From JBBRHH01 sp038222915 (GTDB lineage: Bacteria > Planctomycetota > Phycisphaerae > Tepidisphaerales > Tepidisphaeraceae), in NCBI GenBank assembly GCA_038222915.1, contig JBBRHH010000206.1, positions 1-9,715 of the forward strand: a DNA stretch of 9,715 bases. Reading direction: 5' to 3'. Shown one piece after another: positions 6,050 through 9,715 of this stretch (the stretch's first letter is position 1; every line of letters begins with the position of its first letter). Both the position numbers and the translations under genes were made by a program. The notes beneath the pieces were generated by a model. It made no database searches and was not told where the DNA came from. It was given only the letters and a program-made list of their open reading frames with translations.

Positions 6050-7060
6050 TCAAAACTCAACGACGGCCTTGATTACGCCCGTTGCAGGGTCGAGCCATTT
6101 GGGGAAGTCGGCGATCATCCGGCTCGCGGGAGCGCGGTGGGTGATCCAGGGAGAGGTGTCGATTTCGCCTTTTTCCATGAGGGAGATGATGCGGGTGAAA
6201 TCGCCAGGAGTGGAGTTGCGGCTGGCGAGGAGGGTGGTTTCGCGCTTGTGGAAGTTGGGATCGTCGAAAGTGACATTGCCGACGAAGAGGCCGACGAAGA
6301 CGAGCCGGCCGCCGTTGGCGTAGTAGTAGAATGCGTTCGCCATCGACTGAGGGTTGCCGGTGGCGTCGAAGACGACGAGCGGGAGCTCGCCAATGGTGGC
6401 TGTGTTTTCGGCGACATCCGCGCCGAACAGGACGGTGCGTTTGACGCCGAGATTGCTTTTACAGAATTCGAGGCGGGCGGCGTTGGTGTCGGCCACGGTG
6501 ACATTTGCGCCGGCAACCTGTGCGAACTGGGTCACGGCGAGGCCGATCGGCCCGGAGCCGATGATGAGGACGTCTTCACCTTTCTGGACTTTGGCGCGTT
6601 CAATGGCGTGAGCGCCGATGCCGAGGGTTTCGACGAGGGCGAGCTGGTCGAGGGACAGTTTGTCGGACTTGTGGAGCTTGCGGATGGGAAGGGTGATGAA
6701 CTCGCGCATGCCGCCGTCGATGTGGACGCCCAGGACTTTTAAGTTGATGCAGCAGTTGGGCATGTTGCGGCGGCAGGGGCCGCAATCCTGGCAGTTCATG
6801 TAGGGCTCGACGGAGCAGCGGTCGCCCTTTTTGATACCGAGGTTGTTGGGGGCGACTTCGACGACTTCGACGCCGAGCTCGTGCCCGAGGACGCGGGGGT
6901 AGGTGAAGAAGGGTTGCTTGCCGCGAAACGCGTGGAGATCCGTGCCGCAAATGCCGATGCGGTGGACGCGGACGAGGGCGTGGCCGGGCGGACAGGAATC
7001 GGGTGCTTTGGTGTCAGAGACGTCGAACTGGCCGGGCGTGGTGAGCGTGATTGTGTTCAT
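6050..7060 (-). CDS. Zinc-dependent medium-chain alcohol/polyol dehydrogenase
   Basis: A 336-residue cytoplasmic MDR-family enzyme that would oxidise an alcohol or sugar-derived alcohol with NAD(P). The GroES-like domain carries the catalytic zinc site: C38 in GICGTDLH, H60-E61 in LGHELG and E144. The structural zinc lobe has C90, C93, C96 and C104 with normal spacing. The nucleotide-binding domain has GSGPIG at 168-173, and the acidic end of the second strand (ADTNAAR, D after VTVA) favours NAD over NADP. The whole resembles the RspB/YjjN-type branch (YPRVLGHE, LGVHIDGG), but the substrate cannot be assigned. Its ATG overlaps the stop of the upstream 79-residue gene as ATGA (7060-7057), so translation is probably coupled. 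No strong ribosome binding site precedes it, which fits coupling. The redoxin gene follows 35 bases downstream. Confidence 0.92.
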   Translation of the reverse strand: MNTITLTTPGQFDVSDTKAPDSCPPGHALVRVHRIGICGTDLHAFRGKQPFFTYPRVLGHELGVEVVEVAPNNLGIKKGDRCSVEPYMNCQDCGPCRRNMPNCCINLKVLGVHIDGGMREFITLPIRKLHKSDKLSLDQLALVETLGIGAHAIERAKVQKGEDVLIIGSGPIGLAVTQFAQVAGANVTVADTNAARLEFCKSNLGVKRTVLFGADVAENTATIGELPLVVFDATGNPQSMANAFYYYANGGRLVFVGLFVGNVTFDDPNFHKRETTLLASRNSTPGDFTRIISLMEKGEIDTSPWITHRAPASRMIADFPKWLDPATGVIKAVVEF

Positions 7061-7296
7061 CGGTGGATCCGCTGGGCGGCGACCTCTTCGACCGTGTGCA
7101 GTTGTGAGCCGCAGAAGGGGCAGAAGAGGATCGCCTGATCGTAAAAGGCCGGGCCTTCCAGAGTTCTGGCGAAGCCGACGGCGAGAATGGTTACGCCGTT
7201 TTCGTTGCGAAAAAAGGAATGCGGGGGGTAGGTGGCGGCGTCGCGAAAATGCGAGCAGCAGAAATCGACTTCTGTTGTGTCTTCAGCAGTCAACAT
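7057..7296 (-). CDS. Small CxxC (zinc-ribbon-like) protein of unknown function
   Basis: The product has 79 residues. It contains C13-C14-S-H16 near the N-terminus and C59-P-F-C62-G near the C-terminus, four or five possible metal ligands about 45 residues apart, with a beta-rich middle (GVTILAVGFARTL). FCPFCGSQL is typical of the second knuckle of a zinc ribbon. There is no signal peptide or membrane segment, so it is probably cytoplasmic. The start is well supported: AGGAGG lies 6 bases before the ATG, the best ribosome binding site in the window. Its stop overlaps the dehydrogenase start (ATGA), so both are translated from one message. It opens the four-gene cluster after a 115-bp spacer; within that spacer TACAGT (7340-7335) is a weak -10 candidate without a good -35. 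I do not recognise the family. Confidence 0.8.
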   Translation of the reverse strand: MLTAEDTTEVDFCCSHFRDAATYPPHSFFRNENGVTILAVGFARTLEGPAFYDQAILFCPFCGSQLHTVEEVAAQRIHR

Positions 7297-7302
7297 GACC
7301 CG

Positions 7303-7308
7303 CCTCCT
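7303..7308 (-). promoter_or_regulatory. Strong ribosome binding site of the four-gene cluster
   Basis: On the minus strand this reads AGGAGG, a full match to the 16S tail, 6 bases before the ATG at 7296. It fixes the start of the 79-residue gene and marks the cluster as well translated. Confidence 0.8.
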
Positions 7309-7411
7309 GTTAGTTCACATGGTCCCACGCTTCTACTGTATCGCAAAAGGATTGATTTGTGGCGACCACGGGCGTTGTGTGGTTGAAAAAATAAGTTTCG
7401 TGATGTTGCGG

Positions 7412-9031
7412 CTAATTTCCGCGTCGAAACCATTCGGCGGTTAGCCGGGCGATGGCTAGGAAGGCCATGATGGTGGCGGCGAAGATGGAGATGAGTATGG
7501 GCCGATGCGGCACGTTCCAGACGCGGTCGAGGATTTGGTGGGGTGTTGTAGCGAAGAAGCCGACGTGGCGGAGTTGAATCGTGGCGCGGGCCAGTGCGGG
7601 AAAGGAGGCGGCGAGGGCGACCATTGAAGCGAGTCTCCAGGCGCGAGATCCGGTTGCGAGGCCTAGTCCACATAGGATTAACATCGGCGATGGGTCAATC
7701 GCGACATGACCGATACAGAGGTCCAAGAGTATCTTGGCTGAGCCTGCTGATCCGATGGCCAGCAGGAGGATGACTACGGTTGTTGGTGGGGAACGAAGGG
7801 TCCAGGGGCGGGAGGCGCTGGCGTCTTTATATCGCGAGGCGATGTAGAGGATGAAGGCGAGGATGAGGAGCCACGCGTGGGGCATTCCGAGGACGCCGAG
7901 GGGGGATTCGGGGCATTCAAAGTTTACTTTGTGCCAGAGGCGGTAGAAGCCGCTTTGGTCCAGGGTGATTATCGATTGGCCGTTGTCGGAAATGGTGTTG
8001 CCTACGGGGCGGTCGGCGTCGCCGTGGAGTATGGCGAGGGTTGAAAGTGTGCGGAGATCGTAAATTGTTTTTGCGTGCGAGTTGGCTCCCCGTGAGAGGA
8101 CGTGGGGTGTGTTTGGGAAGTAATTCTGAGCGACGTTCAGCCTACAGTCCGTCGAAAAAAATACGTCTGCGCGGAACAGAAGTCTTCCGTCATTGACTAG
8201 GGCAACTTCAGATTTTCCAAGGTGTCGGACATAGCGAGACCATTGAGGGTTGCCGGCGAGGGTGGTTGTGTCGTCGGCGTTGAGTAGTGCGAGGAGTTCG
8301 TCGCTGGAAAATTCACGAAGAGGAGCGGTGTGCCAAAAACGATAGGAGGCCGGCTCCATTGCTGAACTGATCGACAAAGGCTGCGCATCGGTTACGAGCA
8401 CCGGGCCTGCCCAACAGTTGCCGCCGTAAAAACCGTTCGGCCGAGGGAACGTTTGGATGTTCGAATTGTCCGGGTCGAAAATGTTGGCTATCGAAACCGT
8501 TTCATTGTTCTCGATAGAAATGTCGCCATGTGCTCCGAGGGTGATTTGGCCAGTCTTGTTGAGAGTGCGTTGGCCAATCATCCTGCCTCCTGCCAGGTCG
8601 TAATACTGTATGAGGCCGCTTTCGCCACGGGCGACGCCAATGACGGAACCGTTGGGGGAGAGTGCAATTGATGTCCAGCGACCGAAGGCAGGGGAGCCGT
8701 TGACTGCCCAGAGCAATTCTCCGCTCCGGGTATTCCAAACTCGTAGGCCGAAGCTTGGGTCGATCGTCACCCATTTGTCGTTGGGCACGAAAAGTGTGTG
8801 CGAGCTGGACATCTGATAGATCGAAGTTTTGCTCGGAGCGGTGGGCCAAGCCGCTACTGTTGTGACGAGTTTCCATGGCTCGTGACGTTGGCCTAGCCAG
8901 ACGGCGGTTCCTATGACGGCGAAGAGCAGGGTGATGGAGCGGCGGCTGGGCTTGAACCACCATGGTCCCCAGCCGGAGCGGAGGGTATCCCGGCTGCCGT
9001 ATTGGAGGACGCCTGGCACCTGATCGGACAT
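7412..9031 (-). CDS. Membrane-anchored WD-like (beta-propeller) protein, unknown function
   Basis: From the ATG at 9031 the product has 539 residues. The frame stays open back to 9304, but that extension would run antisense through the TIR gene and looks non-coding. Residues 1-31 are basic (FKPSRRS) and probably cytoplasmic. One membrane helix lies at about 32-48. Residues about 85-368 contain degenerate WD-type blades: LRVWNTRSGELLW, IALSPNG followed by IQYYDLAGG, IYDLRTLSTLAI, and SDNGQSIITLDQSGFYRLWH. Residues about 384-528 hold four to five hydrophobic segments (near 384-400, 417-440, 448-483 and 510-528). The propeller is thus likely outside the cytoplasmic membrane between an N-terminal anchor and a C-terminal bundle. 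No catalytic motif is seen. A scaffold or sensor role would be typical of propellers but is a guess. It is divergent from the TIR gene. Confidence 0.75.
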   Translation of the reverse strand: MSDQVPGVLQYGSRDTLRSGWGPWWFKPSRRSITLLFAVIGTAVWLGQRHEPWKLVTTVAAWPTAPSKTSIYQMSSSHTLFVPNDKWVTIDPSFGLRVWNTRSGELLWAVNGSPAFGRWTSIALSPNGSVIGVARGESGLIQYYDLAGGRMIGQRTLNKTGQITLGAHGDISIENNETVSIANIFDPDNSNIQTFPRPNGFYGGNCWAGPVLVTDAQPLSISSAMEPASYRFWHTAPLREFSSDELLALLNADDTTTLAGNPQWSRYVRHLGKSEVALVNDGRLLFRADVFFSTDCRLNVAQNYFPNTPHVLSRGANSHAKTIYDLRTLSTLAILHGDADRPVGNTISDNGQSIITLDQSGFYRLWHKVNFECPESPLGVLGMPHAWLLILAFILYIASRYKDASASRPWTLRSPPTTVVILLLAIGSAGSAKILLDLCIGHVAIDPSPMLILCGLGLATGSRAWRLASMVALAASFPALARATIQLRHVGFFATTPHQILDRVWNVPHRPILISIFAATIMAFLAIARLTAEWFRRGN

Positions 9032-9037
9032 ATGGGG

Positions 9038-9043
9038 ATTGTA
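9038..9043 (-). promoter_or_regulatory. -10 box placed for a leaderless start of the WD-like gene
   Basis: The minus strand reads TACAAT here (5/6 to TATAAT), ending 6 bases before the ATG at 9031. Transcription would start at or next to the A of the ATG. No ribosome binding site is present between them and no clear -35 box is seen, which is consistent with, but does not prove, a leaderless message. Confidence 0.4.
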
Positions 9044-9067
9044 ACGTGCAGGCGGAGGTTGAGTTGC

Positions 9068-9096
9068 TTGAGATTTCAGAAGGGTATCGTTAATAC
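9068..9096 (+). promoter_or_regulatory. Weak candidate promoter of the TIR gene
   Basis: TTGAGA at 9068-9073 matches TTGACA at 5/6 positions. Seventeen bases on, TAATAC (9091-9096) is a poor -10; the overlapping GTTAAT at 15 bp is slightly closer. Start would fall near 9103, almost on the GTG at 9105, where no ribosome binding site is seen. Evidence is slight. Confidence 0.25.
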
Positions 9097-9104
9097 AGCA
9101 CCAA

Positions 9105-9715
9105 GTGGGACACGATGTTTTTGTCAGCCATTCGTCGAAGGACAAGCGATTCGCCGACGCGGTCGTGGCGTCGTTGGAGCAGCAGGGGATTCGTTGCTGG
9201 GTGGCCCCTCGGGATATTCTGCCGGGGGTGAGTTGGGCAACTTCGATTCTCCGGGCAATTGAGTCGTGCCGGCTGATGGTGCTGGTATTTTCTTCGAATT
9301 CCAACTCTTCGGATCATGTGCGCCGCGAGGTGGAACGGGCGGTTTATCGGCAGATTCCGGTGGCCCCGCTGCGGATTCAGGACATTTTGCCGACGGATGA
9401 TCTGGAGTATTTTTTGAGCTCGTCGCATTGGCTGGATGCGATTACGCCGCCGCTGGAATCGCATCTTCAAAATCTTGGGGAGAAGGTGCGGGCGTTGCTG
9501 GCGACTCAGCCAGTGGCGGCCGCGAAAGCGCCCGTGCTGGAAGTGGCGAAAGCGGTGACGCGCGAGCCGCCAGTCCCGGCGGTTGGGAAGGTGGATTCTG
9601 TAGTTGCCGCGATTGAGCCGCCTGCTCTGCCGGGAGTCGGCCAGCAAGCTGTGGCGGAGCGTCGCGACAGAGGGTTGTGGGGAAGAGTGCGCGGCGTGAG
9701 CTTTCGGCGGGTCAT
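9105..9715 (+). CDS. TIR-domain protein, 3'-truncated by window edge
   Basis: The frame opens after TGA at 9069-9071. Its only usual start codon before the domain is GTG 9105-9107, giving MGHDVFVSHSSKDK; 203 residues are visible and the gene runs off the window. Residues 3-130 are a TIR domain: DVFVSHSSKD, GIRCWVAPRDILPG, IESCRLMVLVFSSNS, HVRREVERAV and HWLDAITPPLE. E75 in RREVERA aligns by position with the catalytic glutamate of NAD-cleaving TIR domains such as SARM1, so NADase activity is possible. After about residue 130 comes an Ala/Pro/Val-rich linker, then a basic stretch (RRDRGLWGRVRG) that may precede a membrane segment or another domain outside the window. There is no signal peptide. 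It is divergent from the membrane WD-like gene across 73 bp. Bacterial TIR proteins act in phage defence or as adaptors; which applies here is unknown. Confidence 0.88.
   Translation, partial: MGHDVFVSHSSKDKRFADAVVASLEQQGIRCWVAPRDILPGVSWATSILRAIESCRLMVLVFSSNSNSSDHVRREVERAVYRQIPVAPLRIQDILPTDDLEYFLSSSHWLDAITPPLESHLQNLGEKVRALLATQPVAAAKAPVLEVAKAVTREPPVPAVGKVDSVVAAIEPPALPGVGQQAVAERRDRGLWGRVRGVSFRRV

Noticed and set aside
5897..6742. Long plus-strand open frame (281 codons) opposite the dehydrogenase
   Set aside because: Same kind of shadow; the minus strand carries both zinc sites and the NAD motif.
7386..7436. Intrinsic terminator after the WD-like gene
   Set aside because: A T-rich run (7394-7386, minus strand) is present, but only a 4-bp stem (TTTC/GAAA) precedes it and that stem lies inside the coding end, so the hairpin is too weak.
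9032..9304. N-terminal extension of the WD-like protein by 91 residues to 9304
   Set aside because: It would lie antisense over the start and core of a well-supported TIR domain. Its sequence has no recognisable features, whereas the residues after M at 9031 begin a normal basic segment plus membrane anchor.
1..9715. CRISPR array, tRNA/rRNA genes, insertion sequence or integrase remnants
   Set aside because: I found no direct-repeat/spacer pattern, no cloverleaf-like segment and no transposase or integrase motif on either strand by reading.

Overview
The window looks like chromosomal DNA from a planctomycete, possibly of the Phycisphaerae/Tepidisphaera type. This is inferred from gene content, not from a marker gene. 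The clues are a secreted cytochrome c plus copper type II monooxygenase next to a secreted redoxin, a parallel beta-helix protein with the usual NFPVL...STPNTTF C-terminal domain, a TIR-domain protein, a membrane-anchored WD-like protein, an iPGM starting its fold with RDGWG, and TSQP/TTAP-type linkers behind signal peptides. DNA is GC-rich. Coding density is high: no gene-free stretch exceeds 300 bp.

Layout. (1) 1-1377, plus strand: 3' part of a surface/secreted parallel beta-helix protein whose start lies outside the window. (2) 1543-3114, plus: a complete cofactor-independent phosphoglycerate mutase (glycolysis), with TTG start, ribosome binding site and plausible promoter. (3) 3115-3388: a 274-bp spacer with a cluster of six G-tracts, a 12-bp perfect palindrome and a good promoter. 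(4) 3389-3649 and 3680-3949, plus: a 7Fe-type ferredoxin and a small secreted YHS/TRASH-like metal-binding protein, probably one transcript. (5) 7296-3961, minus: a tight four-gene cluster read right to left, made of a 79-residue CxxC mini-protein, a zinc-dependent medium-chain dehydrogenase (ATGA overlap), a secreted CPIC redoxin and a secreted haem/copper monooxygenase. It ends 11 bp from the YHS gene, tail to tail. (6) 9031-7412, minus: a membrane-anchored degenerate WD-like protein with a C-terminal membrane bundle. (7) 9105-end, plus: a TIR-domain protein, divergent from (6) across 73 bp and cut off by the window end.

How the genes fit together. iPGM and the beta-helix protein look unrelated to the rest. 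The minus-strand cluster is the most coherent unit. Two of its products (redoxin and haem/copper oxygenase) are predicted to be exported, and comparable domains are often fused in one polypeptide in planctomycetes and acidobacteria, so here they look like a split version of that oxidase module. The cytoplasmic dehydrogenase and the CxxC mini-protein could process the product or supply reducing power, but the substrate cannot be read from sequence. The TIR gene and its divergent membrane neighbour form a second possible unit, with a candidate NAD-cleaving TIR domain; a defence or signalling role is speculative.

I see no rRNA, tRNA, CRISPR array, insertion sequence, integrase or attachment site.
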